Source: Erythrobacter sp. 3-20A1M (lineage in GTDB: Bacteria > Pseudomonadota > Alphaproteobacteria > Sphingomonadales > Sphingomonadaceae). From it: DNA of 64,000 nucleotides. A program made the translations under genes and the position numbers. Below the pieces are notes generated by a model. The model ran no database searches, was not told where the DNA came from, and saw nothing but the letters and a program-made list of their open reading frames with translations. The DNA lies in the NCBI RefSeq assembly GCF_018636735.1, contig NZ_CP045200.1:992001-1056000 (forward strand), in the 5' to 3' direction. Shown here piece by piece: positions 26,012-35,425 of the stretch (the stretch's first letter is position 1; every line of letters starts with the position of its first letter).

Positions 26012-26947
26012 TCAGTCCCGCCGGTGGCGTGACAGCAGCTCCCACAGCGCCTCGTTGTCGGGCACCCAGCTGTGCCCCTTCCCCACCACCACGCGGCCGA
26101 TCACCTCGGCATCGTCGCGGCAGTCACCGTAGCGCTCCTCGTAGACGTCGGACGAAACCCAGCGCGTCGTCGGCGCGGCCTTGCATTCGTTCAGCTGCGC
26201 CCAGCGCTGCTCTGCCGCATGCATGGAATATTGCCAGTATCCGCCACCGCCGCCCGCGATCGGATTGGTCCGGTCCTCGGCCCCGGCGAAAGCGACGACC
26301 GCGATCGGCGTATCGGGCCGGCAGGTCGCGGGATCGGGGCGCGTGGGATCCTCCGCCAGCGGGTTGCCGGCGCGCAGTCCGACCACCGGCGCGATCGCGG
26401 CGAAGCGATCGGAAGCGACGCAGCCCAGCCACGACGTCATCCGTCCGCCCCCCGACAGCCCGGTGACATAGACCCGCGCGGGGTCGACGCAGCCATCCGC
26501 CACCAGCTGGTCGACCAGCGTCGTCAGATATGCGACATCGTCCCGGTCGCCCTCACCCGGAATGGTCCCTTCGACGGTGGGCACGCCCGGAATGTTCCAC
26601 ACGAAGCCTTTTCCGGCGGGGATACCGGCATCGGGGTAGGCGAGCAGGAAACCATGGCGATCAGCGGTCTCGGCCAGGCCCGAATCGCGCAACATCTGCG
26701 CGCCGGTCGCCGTACTGCCATGCAGCAGGATGACGAGCGGCGCGGGTTTCGCTTCGTCGAGTCCGGCAGGAACGTGCACGCCTGCCGCCTTCATCCCCTC
26801 GCCCGGTGCCACCATGCGTTCGCCGCCGGGAACCAGCGGGCAGGTCGCTGCGGCGGCCGGGCTTGCGAGCGCCGCCAGCAGGGCTAGCGCGGCGAGCGCG
26901 ATCGTCTTGAGGGATACGGGAATGGCGTTCGCGCTCAGGTTCGTCAT
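26012..26947 (-). CDS. Secreted PHB-depolymerase/feruloyl-esterase family protein
   Basis: A 311-residue alpha/beta hydrolase. A long N-terminal signal (about 1-34, ending ASPAAAA) implies export. The oxyanion region is LVILLHGSTATGAQMLRDSG, the nucleophile elbow GLSGGG, and likely Asp and His are in AEDRTNP and KGHSWVP. Several Cys (TCPL, GCVDP, CRPD, ECKA, DCRD) suggest disulfides. This CE1/LpqC-like group hydrolyses esters of phenolic acids or polyhydroxyalkanoates; the substrate is not deducible. It lies downstream (33 bases) of the J-domain gene on the same strand. Confidence 0.87.
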   Translation of the reverse strand: MTNLSANAIPVSLKTIALAALALLAALASPAAAATCPLVPGGERMVAPGEGMKAAGVHVPAGLDEAKPAPLVILLHGSTATGAQMLRDSGLAETADRHGFLLAYPDAGIPAGKGFVWNIPGVPTVEGTIPGEGDRDDVAYLTTLVDQLVADGCVDPARVYVTGLSGGGRMTSWLGCVASDRFAAIAPVVGLRAGNPLAEDPTRPDPATCRPDTPIAVVAFAGAEDRTNPIAGGGGGYWQYSMHAAEQRWAQLNECKAAPTTRWVSSDVYEERYGDCRDDAEVIGRVVVGKGHSWVPDNEALWELLSRHRRD

Positions 26948-26980
26948 GCCCCCATCGTTACGAGACGGGGCAGCGATCCG

Positions 26981-27514
26981 CTACCCCTTCCACTCCCGGC
27001 GCTCTTCCGCCTGTTTCAGCACTTCGTAGGCGACCTGATAGGCCTGGAATTGCTGCGCCGCCTCGGCATCGCCGGGCTTCACATCGGGGTGGACGGTCTT
27101 CGCCTTTTCCCGCCACGCCTTTTTGACGGTGGCGAAGTCTGCGTCCGCTTCCAGCCCCAGCAGGTCGAGCGCGCGCATCTCGTCGGCGCTGCGCGACCCG
27201 TCGCCGCTGCCGCTCCAGCCGTAATGCTGCGCCTCGGCATAGCCGGCGCTGGCAGCCTGCTCCGACTTCGTCCGGGCGGCCTTCTCCGCCTTGTCGAGCC
27301 CTTCGAAATAGTCCCACTTCGAATTGTATTCGGCGGCATGCTTCTGGCAGAAATACCATCGTTCCGGGCTGTTGGGAGATTTGGGCGCGGGACAGTCGCC
27401 CGGCTCGTCGCAGCCATGGCGGTCGCAGATGCGGACATTCGCCGCCTCGCGCGCGGAGCCATAGCCGCGCCAGCGGGGGAAGCCCCAATCGTTGGATCGG
27501 CGCGGTTTAGCCAT
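26981..27514 (-). CDS. J-domain (DnaJ-like) protein
   Basis: A 177-residue protein with an N-terminal zinc-finger-like part (CDRHGCDEPGDCPAPK, then WYFCQKHAAEYN) and a C-terminal J domain (about 112-172). The J domain carries the HPD tripeptide in KTVHPDVKPG, needed to stimulate DnaK ATPase. The Cys/His arrangement before the J domain is characteristic of a conserved alphaproteobacterial J-protein of unknown client. The start at 27514 gives the conserved MAKPRRSNDWGFPRWRGYG opening. Confidence 0.9.
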   Translation of the reverse strand: MAKPRRSNDWGFPRWRGYGSAREAANVRICDRHGCDEPGDCPAPKSPNSPERWYFCQKHAAEYNSKWDYFEGLDKAEKAARTKSEQAASAGYAEAQHYGWSGSGDGSRSADEMRALDLLGLEADADFATVKKAWREKAKTVHPDVKPGDAEAAQQFQAYQVAYEVLKQAEERREWKG

Positions 27515-27690
27515 GGGAAGCGGATCGGGTGGAAAGCGGTAGCATCGTCTTCGATTCTAGGGATCGGCCCGCCACATGCAAGGCGCGGTGCGGGTGGAAA
27601 GGCGGTTTCGCGAGAGGTCGCCGGAACGCGCAACGCCTCGTTCATTCTCGCCGGCTAATGCGGCCCATCACCCCCCAATCCGAGATTTCG

Positions 27691-27819
27691 ATGAGCAAGC
27701 AACTCACCTTTGCCGCCCTTGCCTGCACGCTGGTGCTGGCACTGTTCGCCATTGCCACCGGCCTTGGGGCACCGGGTGACGCCAGCGACACGTTCGCGGT
27801 GGGCGCGGCGCTACGCTGA
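27691..27819 (+). CDS. Small hypothetical membrane or secreted protein
   Basis: A 42-residue frame with a basic start (MSKQ) and one hydrophobic segment (about residues 6-24) followed by a short polar tail. It could be a cleaved export signal with a tiny product, or a single-pass small protein. The ribosome-binding site is weak (GAGAT). A strong hairpin follows the stop, supporting a real transcript. Existence is plausible rather than proven, and the function is unknown. Confidence 0.45.
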   Translation: MSKQLTFAALACTLVLALFAIATGLGAPGDASDTFAVGAALR

Positions 27820-27826
27820 AGGAAAC

Positions 27827-27858
27827 GGCGCGCGACTTCCCGCTGGAAGCCGCGCGCC
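27827..27858. terminator. Bidirectional hairpin between small gene and pal
   Basis: Outer stem GGCGCGCG/CGCGCGCC (27827-27834 with 27851-27858) and inner stem CTTCC/GGAAG make a near-continuous helix. It lies between convergent genes, 8 bases after the small gene's stop and 15 bases after the end of pal. It probably ends both transcripts; a T-tract is absent. Confidence 0.6.
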
Positions 27859-27873
27859 GCCTCGATCTACGAC

Positions 27874-28389
27874 CTAGTTGACCACCACCGTCACCGCGCG
27901 GCGGTTCTTGGCCCACGCATCGGGGCTGGAGCCGAGCGCGACCGGGCGTTCCTCGCCATAGCTGACGGTGCCGATGCGATTGGCCGAGACGCCCAGGCTG
28001 ACGAGATAGTTCTTCGCCGCATTGGCGCGCCGTTCGCCCAGCGCGATATTGTAATCGCGCGTGCCGCGTTCGTCCGCGTGTCCTTCGATCGTGACCGTCA
28101 GGTTAGGATAGGCGGCGAGGTACTGCGCCTGCGTCTGCAGCGCGGCGGCGTCGGCGCTGTCGATCGTATAGTTGTCGGTATCGAAATAGATCACGTTCTG
28201 GCCGCGCACGGCGTTCACGAAGTGATCCTGCGTGCCCACGGCGGGGCCGGTCGGCTGCGTGTTCTGCGCGGGCGGCGGGGTGGACACCGCGCCACCGGCG
28301 GGCGGCAGCGTCTCGGGAGCCTTGGATTTGCACCCGGCGAGCGAAGCGGCGCCGATCAGCAGCGCGGCGGTAGCGATACGAACGTTCAT
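27874..28389 (-). CDS. pal: Peptidoglycan-associated lipoprotein Pal
   Basis: A 171-residue outer-membrane lipoprotein. The signal ends in the lipobox SLAGC (Cys about residue 20), followed by a Pro/Gln-rich tether. The OmpA-like domain (about 60-171) carries IEGHADERGTRDYNIALGERRANAAKNYL, which binds meso-diaminopimelate of peptidoglycan. The start at 28389 is chosen because GAGGAA lies about 7 bases upstream; an ATG six bases earlier is too close to it. This is the last gene of ybgC-tolQRAB-pal; the complex links outer membrane to wall during division. Confidence 0.97.
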   Translation of the reverse strand: MNVRIATAALLIGAASLAGCKSKAPETLPPAGGAVSTPPPAQNTQPTGPAVGTQDHFVNAVRGQNVIYFDTDNYTIDSADAAALQTQAQYLAAYPNLTVTIEGHADERGTRDYNIALGERRANAAKNYLVSLGVSANRIGTVSYGEERPVALGSSPDAWAKNRRAVTVVVN

Positions 28390-28458
28390 CGGCATTTCCT
28401 CATATTCCCTTGTTGAACGAATGGTGCGACCCACTCGAAAGTCCTGTCATCAACCGGC

Positions 28459-29853
28459 CTAGGGCAGGATCGGTCCCCAGGCGGGGTCCGACGCGTCGAC
28501 CGGGGTCGGCAGCTCGCGCAGGTTCTCGCCCGTCAGATCGACCTGATAGATCGCGGTATGGCCGGTGTTCCTCTCGGTCCGGAAGAACTGGATGATACGG
28601 CCGTTGGGTGCCCAGGTCGGTGCCTCGTCCTGCCAGCCATTGGTCAGCTTGCGCAGGTTCTTGCCGTTGGGGCTCATCACCGCGATGTTGAAGTCGCCGG
28701 GGATGTAGGTGAAAGCGATCTGGTCGCCGCGCGGGCTCCATTCCGGCGTCGCCGCGCGTCCGCCGAAGAAGGTGATGCGGCGCTGGTTCGATCCGTCGGC
28801 GTTCATCAGATAGACCTGCTGCTCGCCCGAACGGTCGCTTTCGAACACGATCCGGCTGCCGTCGGGCGAATAGGACCCGCCGACGTCGATCCCCGGCGCA
28901 TCGGTCAGCCGCTCGCTCTGCCCGCCATTGCGCGAGACGCGGTAGATGTCGGTATTGCCATTGACCGCCATCGAATACAGCACCCACTTGCCGTCCGGGC
29001 TCCACCGCGGGGCGAAGGTCGGGTTCTTGCTCTGCGTCACCAGATGCTGCTGCCCGGTGCCGATATCGTAGATGTAGATGCGCGGCTGCCCGTCGACATA
29101 GCTGAGGTACAGCAGCTCGCGGTAATCGGGCGAATAGCGCGGGGTCAGCGCGGTGGCGCGCCCGGTGGTGATGAAGCGGTGGTTCGCCCCGTCGCTGTCC
29201 ATGATCGCGAGCCGCTTGGTCCGGTTATCCTTCGGCCCGGTTTCCGCGATATAGGCGATCCGGCTGTCGAAGAACGGGCTTTCCCCGGTCAGGCGCGAAT
29301 AGACGAGGTCGGCGCATTTATGCGCCGCGCGGCGCCAGTCGGCAGGCGCGACGACCCACCCCGACCGCGCGAGCTCGTCCTTCAGCGCCATGTCGTAGAG
29401 ATAGCAGCCGACGATCAGCCGCCCGTCGGCGCGCGGGCGGACATAGCCCTGCACCAGCATCTCCGCCCCGCGATTGCTCCACGTCGCCCACACCGGATCG
29501 GTGATCTGCGGATAGGTCGGGCGCGGCAGCGCGTCGGGGCCGCTCGGCTTGAACAGCCCGTTGTTCTTGAGGTCGGCGGTGATAACGCGCGCCAGCTCCA
29601 CGCCGAGCGCGGCGGTGCCGCTGGCATTGGCGGGCGTCGCGACGTCGCGCTGCGCCGCGAAGGCGGGGATGGCGATGCCGAGATCGTCGAGATTGCCTTC
29701 GAAGCTGACCGAGCCGGTGAGGCCGCCTTCCTCCGGCGGCCCGCCCTCGTCGGTCGTTTCAACCGGCGCGGTGGTCGGGGGCGGCGAGCCCAGATCCTGC
29801 GCCGCGAGCGGAGCGGCGAACAGCGCCAGGAGGGGGAGGATCAAGAGTTTCAT
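28459..29853 (-). CDS. tolB: Tol-Pal system protein TolB
   Basis: A 464-residue periplasmic protein. A signal peptide (cleaved after APLAAQ, about residue 19) is followed by an acidic, Pro-rich linker of about 30 residues that is longer than in E. coli. The N-domain (VITADLKNNGLFKPSG) precedes a six-bladed propeller with repeated blade motifs such as RYSPDYRELLYLSY, RWSPDGKWVLYS, SYSPDGSRIVFESD and EWSPRGDQIAFT. TolB interacts with Pal and TolA. It overlaps tolA by 4 bases and precedes pal. Confidence 0.97.
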   Translation of the reverse strand: MKLLILPLLALFAAPLAAQDLGSPPPTTAPVETTDEGGPPEEGGLTGSVSFEGNLDDLGIAIPAFAAQRDVATPANASGTAALGVELARVITADLKNNGLFKPSGPDALPRPTYPQITDPVWATWSNRGAEMLVQGYVRPRADGRLIVGCYLYDMALKDELARSGWVVAPADWRRAAHKCADLVYSRLTGESPFFDSRIAYIAETGPKDNRTKRLAIMDSDGANHRFITTGRATALTPRYSPDYRELLYLSYVDGQPRIYIYDIGTGQQHLVTQSKNPTFAPRWSPDGKWVLYSMAVNGNTDIYRVSRNGGQSERLTDAPGIDVGGSYSPDGSRIVFESDRSGEQQVYLMNADGSNQRRITFFGGRAATPEWSPRGDQIAFTYIPGDFNIAVMSPNGKNLRKLTNGWQDEAPTWAPNGRIIQFFRTERNTGHTAIYQVDLTGENLRELPTPVDASDPAWGPILP

Positions 29854-30704
29854 TGCGAGAGTTTCCAGTCGAAGCTGAAGGCGGAAACGTATTTCCAGCC
29901 ATTGTAGTATTCGTCGGGCAAATTGAACGGCGCGGCAAGCTCGACCGCGCGAATGGCGTTTTCGGCATGGCGCGCGGCCTGGGCCTTGTTCGCGTCGGTA
30001 ATGCCGCTCTGGCGCACGAGCCGCGGCTTGCCCGCCAGCGAGCCGTCCGGGTTCATGCGCCAGCTGATGACGGAGACGAGCTTTTCCCGATCGGCCCCGT
30101 CGACGGGTCGCCAGTGCGGCTTCAGCTGCCGCGCGATCGCCTGCGCCAGCGAGGCCTGCGCGCTCGCGCCGATCTGCGACGCGGGGACGCGCGTATCCTG
30201 CGAGGTGCGGCTTTCACCGGCACCGTCGAGAAAATCCTTGCCGATGCGGCTCGCGCCGCCGGTCTTCTTCGTGGTGGTCGCGGTCTTGGGTGCGGGCTTG
30301 CTCGCCTGCCGGGTCTCGGTGCGTTTCGTCGGCGTGCTGGTGCGTTTGGGCTGCGGCTTGCTGGTCGGCTGCGAGCGCGGCTTGGGCTGGGGTTTCGGCT
30401 GGGGCTGCGGTTGCGGCTGGGCGCTCGGCTGCGGCAGCGGCTCGGGCAGCGGGGCCTCGAGCGCGGGCGGCGGCGGCAGGTCGGACAGGACCGGGGCCTC
30501 CGCCGTGCGGCTTTCGGGCACCGGCTGCGGCGCGGCGGAGGTCAGGCCGACATCGCTGGCGAGATTGACCGTCACCCGCTGCGGCTGCTCGATCGGCTGG
30601 CGCTCGTCGTCCTGCAACAGCAGCACGGCGACCAGCGCCAGATGCAGGGCCAGGGCGATGCCGAGGCCGACCTTCTCGTCGCGGCGAAGAGCGGTTGCTG
30701 CCAT
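29850..30704 (-). CDS. tolA: Cell-envelope integrity protein TolA
   Basis: A 284-residue inner-membrane protein. One anchor (about residues 14-30) is followed by a long Pro/Gln/Lys/Thr-rich rod (about 60-150, with tandem QPKPQ-type repeats) that spans the periplasm instead of the Ala/Lys helix of enteric TolA. A C-terminal domain of about 100 residues (SLAQAIARQLKPHWRPVDGAD, ISWRMNPDGSLAGKPRLV) is TonB/TolA-like. Position between tolR and tolB fixes the identity. Anchor plus rod transmits TolQR energy to TolB-Pal. Confidence 0.92.
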   Translation of the reverse strand: MAATALRRDEKVGLGIALALHLALVAVLLLQDDERQPIEQPQRVTVNLASDVGLTSAAPQPVPESRTAEAPVLSDLPPPPALEAPLPEPLPQPSAQPQPQPQPKPQPKPRSQPTSKPQPKRTSTPTKRTETRQASKPAPKTATTTKKTGGASRIGKDFLDGAGESRTSQDTRVPASQIGASAQASLAQAIARQLKPHWRPVDGADREKLVSVISWRMNPDGSLAGKPRLVRQSGITDANKAQAARHAENAIRAVELAAPFNLPDEYYNGWKYVSAFSFDWKLSQ

Positions 30705-30714
30705 CCCTGCGGGC

Positions 30715-31170
<456 letters not shown>

Positions 31171-31171
31171 G

Positions 31172-31870
31172 TCAGCCGTGCTCCATGTCGCGGCCGAGTT
31201 CCGCGGCGAAGCGATCGGCGAAGCGCGTCAGCCGCGCCTCGAACAGGTTCACCCGGTGGCTGAACCGGTTGTAGGCGATGACGGCGGGGATCGCCGCGAA
31301 GAGGCCGATCGCGGTGGCGAACAGCGCCTCCGAAATGCCCGGCGCGACCACCGCGAGCGAGGAGCTTTCCTGGCTGCCGATCTGGAAGAAGCTGTTCATG
31401 ATGCCCCATACGGTGCCGAACAGGCCGACGAAGGGCGCGACCGAGCCTAGCGTGGCGAGGAAGTTGAGGCGGCTGGCCATCGTATCGGCCTCTTCCGCCA
31501 CCTGCCCGTCCATCGCGGTGACGACCCGCGCATGGGTCGCCTCGTTGTCCCTGACCCCCGCCTTGCGCGAGCGGCGCCATTCGCCCAGCGCGGCGCGCAC
31601 CACGCGACCGGCAGGCGAATCGGCGGCGGCGCTGGTCTTCAGCGTGCTTTCGTAATCGTCGGCCTTCCAGAACTCGCTCTCGAACTGCTGCGCCCGGCGA
31701 TTGGCGGCGGCGGTGCGCATGGAGAAGCTGACGATGATCATCCAGCTCCACACGGAGGCGGCGAGCAGGCCCAGCATCACCGCCTGCACGACGATGTCGG
31801 CATCAAGGAACAGCTTGATCGGATCGAGCCGGGTCGGGGCCTCGGCAATGGCGGCGGTCATCAGGAACAT
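31172..31870 (-). CDS. tolQ: Tol-Pal system protein TolQ (MotA/TolQ/ExbB family)
   Basis: A 232-residue inner-membrane protein with three membrane helices (about 29-50, 138-160, 172-195). The conserved cytoplasmic-to-membrane stretches are LNFLATLGSVAPFVGLFGTVWGIMNSF and ALFATAIGLFAAIPAVIAYNRF. It is the stator of the Tol motor. The ATG at 31870 abuts the ybgC stop, with GAGGA upstream; a second in-frame ATG three codons later is an alternative. Confidence 0.96.
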   Translation of the reverse strand: MFLMTAAIAEAPTRLDPIKLFLDADIVVQAVMLGLLAASVWSWMIIVSFSMRTAAANRRAQQFESEFWKADDYESTLKTSAAADSPAGRVVRAALGEWRRSRKAGVRDNEATHARVVTAMDGQVAEEADTMASRLNFLATLGSVAPFVGLFGTVWGIMNSFFQIGSQESSSLAVVAPGISEALFATAIGLFAAIPAVIAYNRFSHRVNLFEARLTRFADRFAAELGRDMEHG

Positions 31871-32326
31871 CTAGCTATCGTCCTCGCTCAGAACGGATTG
31901 AAAGGCGGCGACCCATTCGGGCGGTTGGCGGCACGGGCGACCGTCGGGGGCGACGAAGCCGACCCGGAAATTCGCCTCGCACAAGGTTTCATCGCCGCGC
32001 AGGGCGCGCTGCGCCATGCGCACGCTGGCGGCGCGGATCTGCGTGCAGCGCGTCTCGATCACGACGTCGTCGTCCAGCTTCGCCGGACGCAGGTAACGCA
32101 TCGACAGGTCGGCCACCGCATAGGCACCCCCGCCCGCCTCGATCGCGGCGCGCTGGTCGATCCCCAGCATGCGCAGCACGTCCGACCGCGCGCGCTCGAA
32201 CCAGCGCAGGTAATTGGCGTGGTAGGTGATGCCCGACAGGTCCGTATCCTCGTAATAGACCCTGACCGCGTACAGATGCCGCGGCCCGTCGAACACACCG
32301 CCAGGGGGATGCGGTTGAATGCTCAT
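31871..32326 (-). CDS. ybgC: Tol-Pal-associated acyl-CoA thioesterase YbgC
   Basis: A 151-residue hotdog-fold thioesterase. The active-site block is VYYEDTDLSGITYHANYLRWFERARSD, with catalytic Asp in the ED-T-D segment, followed by LRPAKLDDDVVIETR and RALRGDETLCEANFRVGFV. YbgC hydrolyses acyl-CoA or acyl-ACP and is linked to phospholipid metabolism at the envelope. It is first in the tol-pal operon, as in most proteobacteria. Confidence 0.95.
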   Translation of the reverse strand: MSIQPHPPGGVFDGPRHLYAVRVYYEDTDLSGITYHANYLRWFERARSDVLRMLGIDQRAAIEAGGGAYAVADLSMRYLRPAKLDDDVVIETRCTQIRAASVRMAQRALRGDETLCEANFRVGFVAPDGRPCRQPPEWVAAFQSVLSEDDS

Positions 32327-32433
32327 GCGGCGCGGGCTTTAGCGAACAGGCGACTCTCCCGGCAAGGCAAATGGGCATGGGGAGATAGCCCCGCGATGAA
32401 CGGGGCCGCCGCTACGATGGATCGTTCATGCGC

Positions 32434-32808
32434 TCAGGCTATCATCCGCCCCAGCCGCTGCCCGCCGAAGATATGGACGTGCAGATGCGGCACCTCCTGC
32501 CCGCCATTCTCGCCGACATTGGCGAGCAGGCGGTAACCGGGTTCGACCAGCCCCTTCTCCCGCGCCACGATCCCGACCGCGCGCACCAGCCCGGCGATCT
32601 CCGCATTGGAGGCGTTGGCGGAAAAATCGTCCCAGCTGACATAGGCCCCCTTGGGCAGCACCAGCGTGTGCACCTCCGCCTGCGGATTGATATCCTCGAA
32701 AGCGAAGGCCCATTCGTCCTCGTACACCTTGGTGCACGGGATCTCGCCGCGCAGGATTTTCGCGAAGATGTTGTTCGGGTCGTAGGGGGCTTTCGGGTCG
32801 ATCGGCAT
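32434..32808 (-). CDS. Histidine-triad (HIT) nucleotide-binding protein
   Basis: A 124-residue HINT-like hydrolase. IFAKILRGEIPCTKVYEDEWAFAF opens the domain and the triad reads VPHLHVHIFGG. These enzymes hydrolyse AMP-linked phosphoramidates and adenylates. It overlaps the stop of hisE (TGATG), so it is the last gene of the his run; this arrangement is common in alphaproteobacteria but has no known metabolic meaning. Confidence 0.95.
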   Translation of the reverse strand: MPIDPKAPYDPNNIFAKILRGEIPCTKVYEDEWAFAFEDINPQAEVHTLVLPKGAYVSWDDFSANASNAEIAGLVRAVGIVAREKGLVEPGYRLLANVGENGGQEVPHLHVHIFGGQRLGRMIA

Positions 32809-33122
32809 CAGGTCCTCCGGTTGGCCTTTTCTTCCAGGCCCGAGACGCCCTCGCGCCGGTCGAGTTCCGCCAGCACCTCGGCCAGCGGGATGTCCCGCGC
32901 GCCCAGCAGCACCAGCAGATGGAACAGCGTGTCGGCCGCTTCACCGACCAGTTCCTCGCGGCTGCCCGCCAGTGCGGCGGTGATCGTCTCGACCGCCTCC
33001 TCGCCCAGCTTGCGCGCCATCACCGGCAGGCCGCGCGCGTTGAGCTGCGCGACATAGCTGGAGTCCGGATCGGCCGAGCGGCGCGCGGCGATCGTCTCTT
33101 CGAGGCGTAAAAGGGTGTCCAT
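32808..33122 (-). CDS. hisE: Phosphoribosyl-ATP diphosphatase
   Basis: A 104-residue all-helical enzyme removing pyrophosphate from phosphoribosyl-ATP, step 2 of histidine synthesis. It has LARKLGEEAVETITAA-like sequence (MARKLGEEAVETITAAL) and EAADTLFHLLVLLGARDI, the MazG-type metal-binding helices. hisI is not fused and not in the window. The start at 33122 fits the family length; the upstream open frame is not conserved. It is separated from hisF by 64 bases and overlaps the HIT gene. Confidence 0.95.
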   Translation of the reverse strand: MDTLLRLEETIAARRSADPDSSYVAQLNARGLPVMARKLGEEAVETITAALAGSREELVGEAADTLFHLLVLLGARDIPLAEVLAELDRREGVSGLEEKANRRT

Positions 33123-33186
33123 CGCCGCCAGCCTTGGGGCGGGCAAAGGCGCGCCGTCAAGCGCGATCAGTCCCGCAGCGGGACCG

Positions 33187-33960
33187 TCAGTCGGAGCGGG
33201 CGGGCAACCCGGCGGCGCGCAGGGCGGCATGCGCCTCGGCGATGGAATGCTGCCCGAAATGGAAGATGCTGGCGGCGAGCACCGCGCTGGCATGGCCGCG
33301 CTTCACCCCCTCGACCAGATGATCGAGCGTGCCGACACCGCCGCTGGCGACGACCGGCACCGGCACCGCGTCAGCGATGGCGCGGGTGAGGTCGAGGTCG
33401 TAGCCCGCCCTCGTCCCGTCGCCGTCCATCGAGGTGACGAGCAGCTCGCCCGCGCCCAGCTGCGCCAGCCGCTCTGCATGGGCCACCGCGTCGATGCCCG
33501 TGGCGCGGCGCCCGCCATGGGTGAACACTTCCCAACCGCGCATGTCGCCCGACACCGCCGCGCGTGCATCGACGCTGGCGACGATGCACTGGCTGCCGAA
33601 GCGGTCGGCGATTTCCGCCACCAGTTCGGGCCGGTCGACCGCGGCGGAGTTGACCGCGACCTTGTCTGCGCCTGCCAACAGCAGCGCGCGCGCATCCTCC
33701 ACGCTGCGCACCCCGCCCCCGACGGTGACCGGCATGAAGCAGACCTCGGCGGTGCGGCGCACGATATCGAGCAGCGTGCCGCGCCCCTCGTGGCTGGCCG
33801 AGATGTCGAGGAAGCACAGCTCGTCCGCGCCCGCCTCGTCATAGGCTTTCGCCTGTTCGACCGGGTCGCCGGCGTCCTTCAGGTCGACGAAATTGACGCC
33901 CTTCACCACGCGCCCGTCGGCGACGTCGAGGCAGGGAATGACGCGGATGCGGACGGTCAT
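33187..33960 (-). CDS. hisF: Imidazole glycerol phosphate synthase, cyclase subunit
   Basis: A 257-residue TIM barrel. Signature parts are [21 protein letters not shown] (catalytic Asp), [52 protein letters not shown] (second catalytic Asp) and [13 protein letters not shown]. It uses ammonia delivered by HisH to make imidazole glycerol phosphate and AICAR. The start overlaps the hisA stop by 4 bases. Confidence 0.97.
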   Translation of the reverse strand: MTVRIRVIPCLDVADGRVVKGVNFVDLKDAGDPVEQAKAYDEAGADELCFLDISASHEGRGTLLDIVRRTAEVCFMPVTVGGGVRSVEDARALLLAGADKVAVNSAAVDRPELVAEIADRFGSQCIVASVDARAAVSGDMRGWEVFTHGGRRATGIDAVAHAERLAQLGAGELLVTSMDGDGTRAGYDLDLTRAIADAVPVPVVASGGVGTLDHLVEGVKRGHASAVLAASIFHFGQHSIAEAHAALRAAGLPARSD

Positions 33961-34682
33961 CGGTTCGCCATCGCGATCGCCGCCGCCAGGTCCAGCCGCC
34001 CTTCGTACAGCGCGCGGCCGGTGATCACGCCCTCGATCCCTTCGCTGGCATGCAGCGAGAGGACGTGGATATCGTCGAGCCCGCGCACGCCGCCGCTGGC
34101 GATCACCGGGATGTCGACGGCGCGCGCCAGCTCCAGCGTCGCGTCGATATTGCAGCCCTTCAGCAGCCCGTCGCGCCCGATGTCGGTGAACAGCAGTGCA
34201 GCGACGCCCGCATCCTCGAACCGGCGGGCCATGTCGGCGACGGGCACGTCGGACACGCTGGCCCAGCCCTCGGTCGCGACCATGCCGTCCTTCGCATCGA
34301 CCGCGACGACGATGCCGTTGTCCCACTCGGCGGCCATGTCCTTCACGAATTGCGGGTCCTTGAGCGCGGCGGAGCCGATCACCACCCGCGCCACGCCCAG
34401 GTCGAACCAACCGCGCACCGCCGCCGCATCGCGGATGCCGCCGCCCAGCTGGACGTAGCCGGGGAAGCGCTCGACGATGGATTCCACCGCCGCGCGGTTG
34501 CGGCTCTCCCCCGCGAAGGCCCCATCGAGATCGACCACGTGCAGGTGCTGCGCCCCCGCATCGGCGAACAGCATCGCCTGCGCCGCTGGATCGTCGCCGT
34601 AAACGGTGGCGCGGTCCATGTCGCCTTCGGCCAGGCGCACCACTTCGCCGCCCTTCAGGTCGATTGCTGGGAAGACGATCAT
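33957..34682 (-). CDS. hisA: ProFAR isomerase
   Basis: A 241-residue TIM-barrel isomerase of step 4 of histidine synthesis. It shows [66 protein letters not shown] and [12 protein letters not shown]. It overlaps hisH upstream and hisF downstream by 4 bases each, so the three are translationally coupled. Confidence 0.97.
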   Translation of the reverse strand: MIVFPAIDLKGGEVVRLAEGDMDRATVYGDDPAAQAMLFADAGAQHLHVVDLDGAFAGESRNRAAVESIVERFPGYVQLGGGIRDAAAVRGWFDLGVARVVIGSAALKDPQFVKDMAAEWDNGIVVAVDAKDGMVATEGWASVSDVPVADMARRFEDAGVAALLFTDIGRDGLLKGCNIDATLELARAVDIPVIASGGVRGLDDIHVLSLHASEGIEGVITGRALYEGRLDLAAAIAMANR

Positions 34683-35305
34683 GGGTTCCACTCCAAAAAG
34701 CGCTCCAGCAGCGCCAGCCCGTATTTCTGGCTCTTTTCCGGGTGGAACTGCACCCCCAAGATGTTCTCGCGCGCAACCGCGGCGACCACGCCGCCGCCAT
34801 GGTCGGTCATCGCCGCGATGTCGCGCCCGTGGCCCACGTGGAAGGCGTAGGAGTGAAGGAAATAGGCCTCCCCCGGCACGATCAGCTGTGCCGCGCCCGC
34901 GTGGGGCATGGGCTCGACATCGTTCCAGCCCATATGCGGCACCTTCACCGTCGGATCGGGCGCTTCGAGCCGCTTCACCGTGCCCGCGATCCAGTTCAGC
35001 CCCGGCGTCTCGCCATGTTCCAGCCCGCGCGTCGCGAGCAGCTGCATGCCGACGCAGATGCCGAGGAACGGCACCCCGTCGCTCCGCACCCGCCGGTCGA
35101 GCGCCTCGACCATGCCCGCCACCGCGCGCAGGCCGTCCGCGCACGCAGCGAACGATCCGACGCCCGGCAGCACGACGCGATCCGCCTTCGCGACCACCTC
35201 CGGATCGTCGGTCACGCGAATGTCCGCGCCCACCGTGCGCAGCGCGTTCTCGACCGAGTGCAGGTTTCCGGCGCCGTAGTCTATGAGTGCGGTATGCCCG
35301 CTCAC
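34679..35305 (-). CDS. hisH: Imidazole glycerol phosphate synthase, glutaminase subunit
   Basis: About 208 residues, class I glutamine amidotransferase. The triad is Cys in [12 protein letters not shown] and His/Glu in [24 protein letters not shown] opens the protein. It supplies ammonia to HisF. No ATG fits the conserved N-terminus; the GTG at 35305 ([13 protein letters not shown]) does, with GGCAGG just upstream. Longer ATG starts near 35419 would add about 38 unconserved Arg-rich residues. Confidence 0.94.
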   Translation of the reverse strand: MSGHTALIDYGAGNLHSVENALRTVGADIRVTDDPEVVAKADRVVLPGVGSFAACADGLRAVAGMVEALDRRVRSDGVPFLGICVGMQLLATRGLEHGETPGLNWIAGTVKRLEAPDPTVKVPHMGWNDVEPMPHAGAAQLIVPGEAYFLHSYAFHVGHGRDIAAMTDHGGGVVAAVARENILGVQFHPEKSQKYGLALLERFLEWNP

Positions 35306-35425
35306 CTGCCGGGTCCCCGGTCGCGCAGCGACCGCAAGGGCGACCGCCCGCCCGCAGCGATGCGATCTTCGATCGCGTGAGCGAGGATATCGCGCGCCCG
35401 GATGGGCGTGCGGAAACAAACAAAC

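Noticed and set aside
25781-26032. 83-codon plus-strand frame after the PLP-enzyme gene
   Set aside because: No ribosome-binding site or motif is present, and it runs into the end of the convergent esterase gene.
30290-30568. Repetitive Ala/Gly-rich frame antisense to tolA
   Set aside because: It is a shadow of the Pro/Gln repeat in tolA; the minus-strand gene has operon context and domains.
35306-35425. Gap between hisB and hisH, considered as holding a small gene or a hisH frameshift
   Set aside because: The GTG start gives a full-length HisH, and the gap has no conserved coding sequence.
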